Of a stretch of 64,000 nt of DNA, positions 13,101 to 21,424 are shown piece by piece. The stretch is from Ophiura sarsii (lineage: Eukaryota; Echinodermata; Ophiuroidea; Amphilepidida; Ophiuridae), in assembly GCA_035610835.1 (NCBI GenBank), contig CM069448.1, positions 3,907,607-3,971,606 of the forward strand, given 5' to 3'. The notes beneath the pieces were generated by a model. The model ran no database searches, was not told where the DNA came from, and saw only the letters and a list, made by a program, of their open reading frames with translations. The stretch's first letter is position 1. The number at the start of each line of letters is the position of its first letter. A program made the translations under genes and the position numbers.

Positions 13101-16100
13101 AATGTTCATCTCGAATTCTGAAGTACATTTTTAAACATTTAAAATTGTCAACACCACTCAATGTCCCTTTAATGTCACGTGCCATAACACTACAAACACT
13201 AATGCCAACACCAACACCCCATTTTTAAAGAAAGGAAAACTTGTATCATTTGACAGTGTGTTCCATGGAGTTGGTATCTAGCCGTCGACATGCAGTTCTA
13301 CATCATCTCACCGTTTATCATAAGTCTCTTGTATAAGTAAGTATAATAAGTTCATAAAGATGTGGTTCTCAAATGGTGAAGAATGCATGGGACTGATACA
13401 AACAATGAGGCTTAAATTACAAAATTGTCCCAGAAAAGTAAGTTCTAAAAGAGCTTTATTTCATCCTAAAAAATGTGGAGTAAATCGAAAAGCAAGACGG
13501 GAAGCTGAAAAGAGGGACATCCAACATTATACATTTGGATTTCAGTAACCCTTCCCAGGGTGGGGATGAGGGCGGGAGGCATTAATTAGAACCCTCCCAG
13601 GTTGGAGATGAGGGCAGGGAGGCATTACTTATAACCCCTCCCAGGGTGGGGATGAGGGCGGGGAGGCATTAATTATCTTGTCTTTGATGCAAGCAAAAGT
13701 GCAGACCATGGTAAAGGTAGTCAAGTGTTATTTTTGGGACACAATTCTTATCTGATAATTTGAATAATTGAAACTTATACAAATTGCAATCATGTTAGGG
13801 CTCATGTGGGTCATAATTTTAGAAACGTCTTCATTCCTGTCAAGGGATTTATGGATGTACAAAAGTAAATTTGAAGCGGTCCATAAGGAGATACCAAATT
13901 AAAATAAAAGGTCACAATAGCAATATCCCCCGAAATTCGCCCTTTTTTTATCAAATTTCCATTTTTTTTTTCACTTTTCCTTGTCAATGCTTGTGTTCAT
14001 TTCTTTTCTCATTTTAGTATTGTTAAAGGAGGGGTCCCGCAAGCACAACATTGTGCAATATATGTTAGAATAGTAATTGTCGAGCCCAAATCGCGTAGTT
14101 CTATAGACCAAAACATCATACTAATCATAAAAACTAATAAAAACTTGCCACCACTCAACATGCGACGTTTACAATTCGCGGCAATCGAAAGCCCCGGTGT
14201 CGATGACGTCATGATTATTGGTGCTCAAATTTGCGCATGTCCATTGTATAAGTATGACTGTATCGACACACGGGACTTTCGATCGCCGCGAATTTTAAAA
14301 ATTGCATGTTGAGAGATGGCGCTGTGTATTCGTTTTTGTGATAAGTATGATGTTTTGTTCCATTTAATTACGCAATATGGGCTCAATAATTAATTTCCTA
14401 ACCTATAATGCACAATGTTGGGCTTGTGGGACACCTCCTTTAAAACCGAATTTGTTTGAAACAATTTTTTTTCTGAAACTATGAATTCTCGTCTGCGATG
14501 GGACCTTCTGGAAAATGTGCGGAAAGAATTCCAAGAGATTGATGTTTGCTATCTTCAGTAGATAGCAACACGTGCGATGTTATGGTCACAAAGGGAAACT
14601 TCGTATTAATATTGAAATTGAAGCAGGAAGGGATTAAATACAGGTGCTTATGGGTCTAGATACCAGGGAATAAATCGCCCTGACCCACAGCATCTGATCT
14701 AGTGATTGGTTCATTTTCCTCATTGACCTCAATTTTCTTTCTTTTTCACCTTTCATTTTATTTGAAGAAAAAAAATAGATTCTTGAAATATTCCTATAGA
14801 ACCTTTTAATTCCTGATGAAATAATGATTCTGTTTTTCTGTAGGAATCGCAAGTATGGGTTTGCGCTCATTGGTGCTCTGTTAGTTACGTCGTATGCCAT
14901 CACAATCTGGATTAGTTTATATTTTGGCTATACTACCGAGGATTTCTATACTAAACAGGTGTAAGTATAAGGGGAACATTCATGACATCAATAGGATCGT
15001 TCATGTATCCACAAACAACACGTACAAGGATGTGTGGAACAGCGCGGATTCATAATCACGAGATTGTGAGTTCTAGCCCCGCCGTGGTTTGTATCCTTGG
15101 GCCAGATATTTAGTCTCAATTACCTCGTTGACCCAAGCGAGATTGGGAAATAGCTGTTAAAACGGGTGATATTATATACAATGGAGTGCTGATATGGTCG
15201 TGCTCTTATCCATCCGCCACAATAGTGAAGCAAAATGATTGTGACGATGACAACGTAGCAATAATAATGGCTTAGCGAGTGATCTAAATGAAATAGCGCT
15301 ACATAAATCCAGTAATTATTATTAGGAATGAGAAGGGCTTTCAGCATGTTCAGATCACACAGATATTGGGCTATTCCAGTTGAAATCCATACACCCCCTA
15401 TGGAAGACATTACCTTAATCTTCCGCATAGGGAGAGTATGGATTTCAACTGGGGTAATACCAGCATGGGTGACTCCATTTGAAATCTACACTCCCGTGGA
15501 CGATTGGATCATGTTTTCCATAGGAGGTTTGCGGATGGCAGCTGAACCATGAAGCTAGTATAAGCCCTTCTAGCTTCATGGCTAGACGAGCCCTTTGTCA
15601 TGGTTGACCTAAATCATTAATGGTTATGTTCATTAAAAAAACCGATATTATTTTTTCTTTATAACAACGGGCAGTTGGGCGGTCTATTCCCAGTCATCTA
15701 TTGGATTCCGTTTTGAGATCAACAACTTCTTAAACTCTTTGTAACATATTACAAATGATTGCATAGGGCCACACACAGCATAGGCCGTACATTATTCTAG
15801 GAAGAGAAAATGCCAGTGTGATTAATACGTAATAAACTAACCCTACAATATTCCCTGTTTTCATCTAGAACCTATAACAATCGTAACCCTGGTCAACAAG
15901 CTGATTGGTTATATACCAAACCGTACTACAGACTTCCAGCGTATTTGGTTGGTTTGATTCTCGGCTATATCGTGTTCAAACTGGACGGAAAGAAAATTGT
16001 CATTTCTCGGGTAAGACGATTATGGGACCATGCACTCTATAAACTGTCTATTCAAAATACTTAATACCGTATGTGCTACCTTTACCTCCACAGGTGTTGT

Positions 16101-19100
16101 ATTTTGTTGTACCCTACCCATATATGGGTAGGGAGTTAAAGCTAAAAACTACCCTACCCATGATGATAGGCCTATATGGGTATGGGTACTGTTTAATTAC
16201 CATTAAAATGTTGGGGGTGCTCTACAATATCCGTTGCAGGTACAGGTAGCCGAGTAACCGTGATACCAGGCATAATAAAACGGCTATTTACATTCGTCCA
16301 TTAATTTAGGGTGGGGTTCGGGTTTAGTTAATGGTGTTACGTTTTTATCAAAGTTTCCCATATGGCAACTTGCCCTTTCATTCAGGAAATGTAATTACAC
16401 ATCTAGAATATTATAAAGCATGATATTAAACTCCGATTGACGGGAAAAGTATTATGTTAAAGGAAGGGTCCCGCAAGCACAACATTGAGCATTGTTAGAA
16501 AAATAATTATCGAGCCGAAATTACGTAATTATATAGAACAAAACATCATACTAGTCACAAAAATGAATAAAAACTGCCATCACTCAACATGCAATTTTTA
16601 AAATTCGCGGCGATCGAAAGTCCCGGTGTCGATGACGTCACGGGTATCGGTGCTCACATTTGCGCATGCGCATTGTATAACTATGACTTCATCGACACCG
16701 GGACTTTGGATCGCCGCGAATTTTAAAAATTGCATGTTGAGAGATTGCGGTTTTTATTTGTTTTTGTCATAAGTGTGGTGTTTAGTTCAATATAATTACA
16801 AAAGTTGGGCTCGATAGTTATTTTTCTAACATATAATGCACAATTGTATGCTTGCGGGACACCTCCTTTAAGAAGATGAGATCGTTCGTTATAGAAGCTA
16901 TACTATTGCATTCATTCATTCATTCATTCATTCATTCATAACTGGTTTATAAAAATTGATATCGCAGTACAAACACTGAATTGCATCAAATTTTACAAAG
17001 AAATACACACAATAAAAATACATTATAGTTATGATATAAAAGACCATTAGATTATAAAATATTGCACATAGAATTAATACATCAAAAATTGAAAACCCCT
17101 AGCCCGCACACATCAAACAGTCACGCATACTCCACTCAAACTTCAATACTACACTTAACAAAACACAACAACAACAATCAGTACACTTACATCCACTATG
17201 AGCTCATAGACACAAACCGGGCACCGCCCCTTGGAAAATTGCACCACATGCTGCACTATGGGGCTATTAAAAGCAGCATGAGTTATAAAATATAATTATA
17301 CAAGTCTGATCATACAAGTCTGATTCTATTTTTGATAGCTTAAATGCGCTGCATTGTGGACTGTTGCGATTGTTATGGCGATATTCAACGTGTTTGGCCT
17401 GTATCGCGGTTCAACTGTACAGCATAGCCAAAGTTTAGCGGTATTTTACCGGACCGTTTCTGCTACATCCTGGAGTGTGTCTATTGGATGGATTGCATTT
17501 GCCTGCATCAAAGGATATGGGGGTAAGAAATGGGTTAGTCCAGTTGAAATCCATACACCCCTATGGAAGATACTTACCATACAGGGAATGTAGATTTCAA
17601 TTTTCAAATGGAGTTACCAATGCAGATAACGCCATTTGAAATTCACACTCCCTATCAAAAGATTGAAAAGTCAATCTTAAAGATTGTGGTGAGTAAAGGA
17701 TCTTAAAAGATTGAACATTTTCAATCTAATAGACTGAAAATTGGGAAGATTAAGGTCATGTCTTCAATTCAATTCAATTCTTCAATAGAGGGTGTATGGA
17801 TTTCAAATGGAATCGCCCAAAATGAAGTTAATATTACATGGCATGAAAAGTGTCCAACTATCCATCATCTCTCTTAAATCAAAAGATTAAAAATTTCCGT
17901 TTTTTACAGATTGACTTTTTTCAATCTATTAGTTTGATTTTAGATTGAAAACATGATAAAAACTCGTGACAATGAGTAGCTTTGAGTCAATCTAGAAAAA
18001 GATTGAATTCAACACATGCGCAGTTAGGTAGGTCATATTGGTTTCGTAACACTTTGGATTGTATATTTATACATTTCAACAAATGATTCGATCTGCAACA
18101 TACACTATTTCATAAATAAATGGCAAGTAAATACATTAATTCACAAAAAACCTGTACACATGAACAATTTTTTTTGAGAATGTTAATAAAAAGCCCAATG
18201 ATATTGTTCTTCCAATTGCCAGTCATTTATTTGTGTGTACGAAAATATCAATCTGTAAGTTTGAAAATATCAATATTTTACTACAGAATGAAAACTTTTC
18301 AATCGAAAAACGATTGAAATTTTCAATTCAATAGATTGAATAGTTCAATCTAAATCCTGGATTGGAAAATTTTCAATCTAAATTAGATTGAACATATCAA
18401 TCTAATAGATTGATATTTTCAATCTTTTTTAGATTGAAACTTTTCAAACCAAAAAAGATTGAATGTCAATCTTAAAAGTTTTTCCCTCACGGCAATCTAT
18501 GAAAGATTGAAAAGTCAATCTTTTAGATTGAATTTTCAATATTTGGAATTAAGAGAGTGATACTACACGTTTGATGCCTAATGGAACATGTGTGTATATG
18601 TGTGCATGTCCAACTGTAAAACTTAAAGTTCTGTCTTCCACTTAGGCCATGGAGACATCTTTTTATCATGTTGAATAGATTCATCAGGATCGGTAGAAAT
18701 AGATGATAAAATGAGGTTCTTATCCAAAAGATATACTCACTGTGTACGTCCGTTTCGGCAAATGCTGTTGCCTTTCTCAGCACATGTTTAATTGTGGTGA
18801 GCTATTTACTGTTACCGACGCTAGAGGGAGGTACCATCATGAACCGAGATGAGGGGCATAATCACCTTTCACACGTTTTGACAAACTGCCCTGGCAACAA
18901 AATCGCCGCTGGGAAATCTCCCTCTAGCGTCGGTGACAGTAAATAGCTCCCTCTAGCGTCGGTGACAGTAAATAGCTCACCACAATCAAACATGTGTTTA
19001 GAATGGCAACAGTTTTTGCCGAAACATACAGTGATTTAATTTGGATCAGTTCATAACAACCTCATTTTATCAGTGTAACGTAATGTTTGCTTGTGCATTT

Positions 19101-20264
19101 GTAATTTTGTTTATTTGCTTTGGTGTGATTGTTTGTTGGTGTGGTTGTTTGCTTGACCAAGCTCTTTCTTTTTCATTGTTTTAGGTTTTTTTAATACTGT
19201 TCTCTCGTGGCCTATTTGGACACCTCTCTCCCGTCTGACATTCAGTACGTATCTGGTACACAGTATGGTTATACTCGTCTACACATACAGCCTTCGTACA
19301 CGTATAAATGTTACTTTGTTTACGATGGTAAGTAGTTTAATACTTTCCAAGCGGCTATTATTTTACCATAATATAGGCCTACAAAATGGATTTTTCAGAA
19401 ACCTTTCCCAACTTTCAAAGTCTTATATCAAGAATTACAGAACCAACTGGCATGTTTGTACTTGCATTTCTCATGGTGATTCCAAATATGGTGAGGAAAT
19501 TCAATAATTCCGACATTTCTGAAACATTTCATGACATTTTGGAACTGTCGTCTGCACAACTACCGCGTGAGCTGCTCAATTTGGCTCAATCTACTAATAT
19601 ACTATAGACAAATGCTCCCCTCTCCCGATCAATGGCGCACCCAGGGTGTAGGGGCGTGTAGAGGATAAACCCTATTTCTGCTCAAGGGCTATCTATCTGC
19701 AATCAAGTTCTTAGAGTTTTATCTACAATTAAACATTACAAGCAAACCCCTTTAAAGTTATAAATGAATTTTGTCGCGCTTTACCTCTAATATTCTTCGA
19801 AGCAGATTGTCACAATACACATGGTTGGCGATTCCTCTAAGTGTTTCGGCATTAAACGTGTTCGTCCTGCGCACAAGTATAATACAAAAGCGTGGCCGTT
19901 GTGCCATGATATTAATGTTTTTATGATAACAATGTTTCACCTTAACTGAACTAATTTATATGTAGGGGTGCGTTGACATGTTTAACCCTTAAAAACCTAC
20001 CCTTAATATTTTCCAGTCGATTACGTCATAAATTAATTAACAATTACGCAGTGTTTTTCTTTTTAAAACGTGACCGTTTTTCTTCTTTTCCAGATCATTC
20101 ATAGTATCGCCTTTACAGTACTGTCGTTCATTGTGGGTTTAATCTTCTCATTGGCGTTAGAGTCTCCTATGATGAGATTAGAAAAGGTGATTTTCCCGTC
20201 AAGTCGAAGAGACTCGCGAGATTTAAAGCAACAATCTGACACCCAGTCTTCTGCTGAGCGATGA
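1811..20264 (+). CDS. nrf-6: nrf-6-like membrane acyltransferase, 13 exons, 5' incomplete, one expected exon missing
   Basis: Joined exons: 1811-1907, 2364-2451, 2939-3083, 4950-5106, 8056-8155, 9712-9863, 10539-10657, 13257-13336, 14844-14960, 15869-16010, 17339-17522, 19185-19327, 20094-20264. They total 1695 nt with every junction phase consistent and a terminal TGA. Residues 1-61 match the end of the extracellular NRF domain (QCVPASC cysteine motif). Residues 62-110 hold a membrane segment, and 111-162 a Ser/Thr/Asn-rich linker. From 163 the acyltransferase-3 domain follows: TLAVDTFLLLSGLLVTYLTM, WRISPLYM, WWTNLLFINN, WSWYLAVDMQFYIISP, then about eight hydrophobic segments and a hydrophilic tail. 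Family members are multipass membrane proteins (C. elegans NRF-6/NDG-4) linked to uptake or transport of lipids and drugs. The true substrate is unknown. The part of the domain carrying the R-X10-H motif is absent between exons 4 and 5. The start codon and signal peptide lie upstream of the window. Confidence 0.93.
2095..2150 (-). mobile_element. Fragment of the same SINE core
   Basis: About 45 bases match the reverse complement of 15135-15170 (TTAACAGCT...CCAATCTCGCTTGGGT). Too short to define ends. Confidence 0.45.
2364..2451 (+). CDS. nrf-6: nrf-like exon (b)
   Basis: Acceptor TTTGATTGCAG, donor GTAAGTG, phase 1 in and 2 out. It encodes LKDALKLDSARPAVMCDNAV and then a turn into the membrane segment of the next exon. 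The VMCDN cysteine is expected to pair in the NRF domain. Confidence 0.88.
2497..2742. mobile_element. TTAA-flanked MITE, TTAACACTTTCCACGCGGC family, copy 1
   Basis: Ends are TTAACACTTTCCACGCGGC and GCCGCGTGGAAAGTGTTAA. The interior has TACTAGGCATGTTTGTACTT. It lies in an nrf intron. Related copies: 9920-10142, 19337-19570, 48010-48125 (partial, inverted), 61600-61846. Confidence 0.75.
2939..3083 (+). CDS. nrf-6: nrf-like exon (c): first membrane segment
   Basis: Acceptor CTATTTCAG, donor GTAATT, phase 2 in and 0 out. It begins with the hydrophobic stretch FLCILLAFLMIAG, then a polar region ending EDIA. This corresponds to the transmembrane segment between the NRF domain and the acyltransferase domain. 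Confidence 0.9.
3215..3690 (-). mobile_element. L2/CR1-like LINE 3' end in an nrf intron
   Basis: Read on the minus strand, about 3685-3508 encodes VPRAARSAKRTYGSRAFF, then APKEWNAFPEHVRRAAS and FKTSLKTYLFNL and a stop at 3508-3510. This is the typical C-terminus of CR1/L2-type ORF2. The following 3' UTR ends in a GC-rich hairpin (GCGCCTCGG ... GAGGCGC, near 3250-3285) and a short ATT-rich tail at about 3218-3237, as in L2 elements. Confidence 0.82.
3691..4949. other. nrf intron: no exon recognised
   Basis: C/G homopolymer runs face each other at about 3965-3982 and 4004-4019 (CCCCCCACCCTAAAA...GGGTGGGGG). Otherwise unremarkable AT-rich sequence, with a short inverted repeat near 4366-4440 (AGACCACCACC / GGTGGTGGTGATCT). 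Confidence 0.4.
4950..5106 (+). CDS. nrf-6: nrf-like exon (d): polar linker
   Basis: Acceptor TTTAAATTAG, donor GTTAGA (weaker than its neighbours), phase 0 in and 1 out. It encodes 52 residues rich in N, T and S, ending TPKKKSS. Such variable linkers precede the acyltransferase domain in the family. A TTAA-flanked MITE starts only 11 bases after the donor. Confidence 0.75.
5118..5426. mobile_element. TTAA-flanked MITE, AGGGGCAC family, copy 1
   Basis: It begins TTAAAGGGGCATTTAAAGG and ends TGTGTCCCTTTA. It shares CAATTGTATTACAAGTATGA-type interior with 12778-13172, 26858-27214 and 37192-37579. Confidence 0.65.
5546..5862. mobile_element. TTAA-flanked MITE, AAAGCGGTCATGGTGAGGA family
   Basis: Inverted ends GGAAAGCGGTCATGGTGAGG and TCCTCACCATGACCGCTTCC, bordered by TTAAA and TTTAA. 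No transposase frame. It lies in the long nrf intron where an exon is expected. Confidence 0.7.
5863..8055. other. Long nrf intron lacking the expected exon
   Basis: It holds poly-G runs (19 G at 6879-6897, 33 G at 7075-7107), a copy of the AAAAGATTGAAAAGTCAATC motif (6808-6830) and a TTTG microsatellite (7980-8022). A minus-strand frame at 6675-6478 (MEKTHPSVSKDHPEDAEY...) looks more protein-like than its neighbours but is not recognised. No segment resembling the first acyltransferase helix is present on the plus strand. Confidence 0.5.
8056..8155 (+). CDS. nrf-6: nrf-like exon (e): TLAVDTFLLL
   Basis: Acceptor CTGTATATAG, donor GTCAGT, phase 1 in and 2 out. It encodes NPKHVSERMLDSEIW followed by ATLAVDTFLLL, the family-typical segment running into SGLLVTYL in the next exon. 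Joining directly to the exon ending at 5106 keeps the frame (junction codon GAT) but leaves out the first acyltransferase helix. Confidence 0.92.
8240..9123. mobile_element. Long-TIR DNA element with internal triplication
   Basis: Arms of about 180 bp: ATAAAGGGGTCAAAAAAAGT ... TTACTTTTGTTTACATAACT, inverted at 9120-8905. The interior repeats a unit of about 210 bp containing ATATCATGTTTACTTTTCC (8390, 8620, 8813) and once inverted near 8950. The ORFs here are fragments of the repeat. Confidence 0.65.
9712..9863 (+). CDS. nrf-6: nrf-like exon (f): SGLLVTYL and WRISPLYM helices
   Basis: Acceptor GGTTTACAG, donor GTAAGAA, phase 2 in and 1 out. It encodes SGLLVTYLTMKILSLSGG, then FRFYLHRIWRISPLYMF. 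Both motifs are hallmarks of nrf-6/acyltransferase-3 proteins. Confidence 0.95.
9920..10142. mobile_element. TTAACACTTTCC family MITE, copy 2
   Basis: The left end is degenerate (TTAACATTTGACC). The right end GTGGAAAGTGTTAA is intact. The interior shares AATACTAGGCATGTTTGTAC. It lies in an nrf intron. Confidence 0.6.
10539..10657 (+). CDS. nrf-6: nrf-like exon (g): WWTNLLFINN
   Basis: Acceptor CATAATCAG, donor GTAAGTG, phase 1 in and 0 out. It encodes ANGPGKNYFKNVRIPC and CEHAWWTNLLFINNLVPF, the conserved loop before the next helix. The exon has internal stops in the other frames, so it is not prominent as an ORF. Confidence 0.93.
10690..10925. repeat. 11-bp tandem repeat ATGCATGTGRV
   Basis: About 21 units alternate ATGCATGTGAC and ATGCATGTGGG, giving a 22-bp higher-order period. 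It starts 32 bases after the donor of nrf exon 10539-10657. The alternating purine-pyrimidine sequence keeps three frames open on the minus strand. Those frames are not genes. Confidence 0.9.
11427..11585. repeat. Palindromic element with GCACGAGGCGAAGCCGAGTG core
   Basis: Outer arms ATATTGAATGCC / GGCATTCAATAT and inner arms TTCCATTGCAC / GTGTAATGGAA surround a GAGGCGAAGCCGAG centre. Such foldbacks are widespread in animal and plant genomes. Confidence 0.55.
11866..12453. mobile_element. Foldback element with about 195-bp arms
   Basis: The left arm 11866-12062 (AAAGGGTTCAACAAAAGAAA ... CTTTTCAAAAGTCACATTTT) is repeated inverted at 12248-12453. A unique centre of about 185 bp lies between. 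A partial copy of one arm is at 33585-33716. It lies in an nrf intron. Confidence 0.75.
12778..13172. mobile_element. AGGGGCAC family MITE, copy 2
   Basis: It begins TTAAAGAGGCACTAAGAGAT and ends CAATGTCCCTTTAA. The interior holds GCTGCGCCCTCAATTATGAT. It lies in an nrf intron upstream of exon 13257-13336. Confidence 0.75.
13257..13336 (+). CDS. nrf-6: nrf-like exon (h): WSWYLAVDMQFY
   Basis: Acceptor ATTTGACAG, donor GTAAGTA, phase 0 in and 2 out. The 80-nt exon encodes CVPWSWYLAVDMQFYIISPF and a short hydrophobic continuation. The W-Y-L-A-x-D-M-Q-F-Y motif is one of the strongest signatures of the family. Confidence 0.95.
13545..13680. repeat. 43-bp tandem repeat, three copies
   Basis: The unit has CCAGGGTGGGGATGAGGGCG and GGAGGCATTAATTA, repeated with a few substitutions. 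Confidence 0.8.
14023..14443. mobile_element. TTAA-flanked MITE, AGGAGGGGTCCCGC family, copy 1
   Basis: It begins TTAAAGGAGGGGTCCCGC and ends GGGACACCTCCTTTAA. It contains an internal palindrome with GATGACGTCAT and shares its structure with 16457-16871. Confidence 0.75.
14548..14566. repeat. GCTATCTTCWGWAGATAGC hairpin, copy 1 of 4
   Basis: A perfect short palindrome. The other copies are at 40061-40079, 60812-60830 and 61317-61335, in otherwise unrelated surroundings. Confidence 0.8.
14844..14960 (+). CDS. nrf-6: nrf-like exon (i)
   Basis: Acceptor TTTTCTGTAG, donor GTAAGTA, phase 2 in and 2 out. It encodes NRKYGFALIGALLVTSYAIT, then a second aromatic helix and a loop ending DFYTKQ. Confidence 0.92.
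15025..15335 (+). mobile_element. tRNA-derived SINE with L2-like tail
   Basis: The head (15030-15095) has a tRNA-like B box (GTGAGTTCTAGCCC). A core with CCAAGCGAGATTGGGAAATA follows. The 3' end (AGCGCTACATAAATCCAGTA then ATTATTATT) mimics the L2 LINE tail. A reversed core fragment lies near 2095-2145 (AACAGCTCCCCAATCTCGC). The family name is not assigned. Confidence 0.6.
15368..15505. repeat. Palindromic CCATTTGAAATCCATACACC repeat, copy 1
   Basis: Arms AGTTGAAATCCATACACC / GAGTATGGATTTCAACT, then CTCCATTTGAAATCTACACT. The same family is at 17528-17645 with 17760-17830, 41428-41520 with 41870-41940, 56815-56915, and 56960-57135. Confidence 0.6.
15869..16010 (+). CDS. nrf-6: nrf-like exon (j): TKPYYRLPAYLVGLILGY
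   Basis: Acceptor TTTCATCTAG, donor GTAAGAC, phase 2 in and 0 out. It encodes WLYTKPYYRLPAYLVGLILG, the family motif (K-P-x-x-R-x-x-x-Y-x-x-G) before a hydrophobic helix. Confidence 0.95.
16457..16871. mobile_element. TTAA-flanked MITE, AGGAGGGGTCCCGC family, copy 2
   Basis: It begins TTAAAGGAAGGGTCCCGC and ends GCGGGACACCTCCTTTAA. The central inverted repeat (16598-16728) has arms AATTCGCGGCGATCGAAAGT and its complement. It encloses TGACGTCA (16633-16640) and TGCGCATGCGCA (16662-16673). Confidence 0.78.
16905..17290 (-). mobile_element. Probable retroelement 3' end with GAAT tail
   Basis: A TTCA(T) microsatellite at 16910-16940 is the start of a sequence read on the minus strand that would end in a GAATGAATG tail. 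No coding remnant is recognised. Confidence 0.35.
17339..17522 (+). CDS. nrf-6: nrf-like exon (k): two helices
   Basis: Acceptor TTTTGATAG, donor GTAAGAA, phase 0 in and 1 out. It encodes two membrane helices separated by a short loop with FYRTVSATSWSVSIGW. The exon ends CIKGYGG. Confidence 0.93.
17528..17830. repeat. Same family, copy split by AGATTG repeats
   Basis: It begins GGGTTAGTCCAGTTGAAATC one codon after an nrf donor and ends with GTGTATGGATTTCAAATGGA. Confidence 0.55.
17655..18548. repeat. Clustered AGATTGAAAA/TTTTCAATCT palindromic repeats
   Basis: Dozens of short inverted words (AAAGATTGAAAAGTCAATCT, TCAATCTAATAGATTGA) lie at 17655-17740, 17870-18000 and 18290-18548, starting and ending with CTCTTAAATCAAAAGATT-like sequence. 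They can pair in many registers. A shorter member is at 6800-6845. Confidence 0.65.
18783..18990. repeat. Inverted and duplicated CTCCCTCTAGCGTCGGTGAC repeat
   Basis: GTGGTGAGCTATTTACTGTT with CGACGCTAGAGGGAG at 18794-18831 is repeated inverted, twice in tandem, at 18918-18985. Confidence 0.7.
19185..19327 (+). CDS. nrf-6: nrf-like exon (l): PLSRLTFSTYLVH
   Basis: Acceptor TTGTTTTAG, donor GTAAGTAG, phase 1 in and 0 out. It encodes WPIWTPLSRLTFSTYLVHSM, the conserved L-S-R-L-(T/S)-x-x-x-Y-L-x-H motif near the end of the domain. A TTAA-flanked MITE begins 9 bases after the exon end. Confidence 0.95.
19337..19570. mobile_element. TTAACACTTTCC family MITE, copy 3 (degenerate)
   Basis: It begins TTAATACTTTCCAAGCGGC nine bases after an nrf exon. 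The interior shares CTCATGGTGATTCCAAATAT. The right end decays near TACCGCGTGAG. Confidence 0.55.
20094..20264 (+). CDS. nrf-6: nrf-like terminal coding exon
   Basis: Acceptor CTTCTTTTCCAG, phase 0 in. It encodes the last helix (TVLSFIVGLIFSLALESPMM), the family-typical E-x-P-x-x-x-L-E-K end, and a basic/serine-rich cytoplasmic tail, then TGA at 20262-20264. Confidence 0.95.
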   Translation: MIHSIAFTVLSFIVGLIFSLALESPMMRLEKVIFPSSRRDSRDLKQQSDTQSSAER

Positions 20265-20790
20265 TAGTGTGGCCCAAAAAAGGAGTTTATTTTTAAAACG
20301 TCATTTAATTATTATTTACATATTCTGTAGCTATCTTGCGCATATGGTGAAAACTGCATTGAAGCTCTTACAAAAACAGTGACCATTTAAAGAAAAGTGG
20401 TTAAAATGGCGGTCCTATGCATTATTAGTTGCCCTTTAATGTAGGCCTATGCATATCGTTCCGTTGTGTTGATCTTAGCATTCTCATTGATTTAAGTTGA
20501 AAAAATCCAACAGTTAATCTGTAAACGTTTGCTATTTCTTTGAATGTCCATGCTGTTTTATTACATAGCATCAAGATGACTAAGAAAAAAGATCCGTTAA
20601 AGTTTAAATTAATCATTATTGTAATTGCAAGATTCTAAAAAAGTGTTATTAATGGTTATGCAAATCTCTTGTTGAAATGAGTAGAAATGTGCCCATTAGA
20701 AGGGTGTTGAAAAACATCCGTATTTATTCCGTATTATCTGGTTATTCGATAATAAAAACCCCACATGTATGACAACATTTTGTTTTTGTG
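20265..20790 (+). promoter_or_regulatory. Presumed 3' UTR and poly(A) signal of the nrf-like gene
   Basis: AT-rich sequence follows the stop codon. An AATAAA hexamer at 20751-20756 is the first clear canonical poly(A) signal downstream. The cleavage site is not determined. Confidence 0.45.
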
Positions 20791-20799
20791 CAATGCAGC

Positions 20800-21424
20800 T
20801 TTGGAAATCTACAGCTTATGAAACATACAACTGTTGGGCAAGACTCTTTCCCATCATTTAACACAACGGTGATTAGCTGTTTTTTACTATCATTTCTAAC
20901 TTTCAAATTTGGAAAACAGTTGTTGTTTCTTACTTTTACAAGTCTTACCTTTACAAGTGAAAAGTCCAAAAGATCAAAAGATAACTGAGTATGTCACGCC
21001 AATGTTATTCATTTGAAAACATTTTCGTTACACATAATTGGTGACTTGAAATTTTGTTTCTCTGCATAAAATATTTCAGTTTGGCGCCATTGGAGCCTAT
21101 GCGAAGTGAGCCATATTAGAATCGAAATTTTGACCTGACCTTTTGAAAGTGGTCAGAAAAATAATAAAAACGGATTTACGGGCGCCAAAATGGAGTGTGA
21201 TATTGTTACGCAATAGGCATATTATATTTTCATGTACAACATATTTCTGATAAAATGTCGGTGTAAATTTCATTTATCAACGTACAATTTAACTTTTAAC
21301 TAGCAAGGAAACAAGTCGAAGAATCCATTTTTGGTATCAAATTTCACTACAAATGCTGATTTTTAAAATGTTGTAAAAAAACACACATTTGTTTACTCTT
21401 GGCCCCAAACTAACTTAATTAGGC
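20800..21424. other. No feature recognised
   Basis: AT-rich spacer between the end of the nrf-like gene and the LINE remnant. Short inverted words (ACTTTTACAAGTCTTACCTT) only. Confidence 0.4.
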
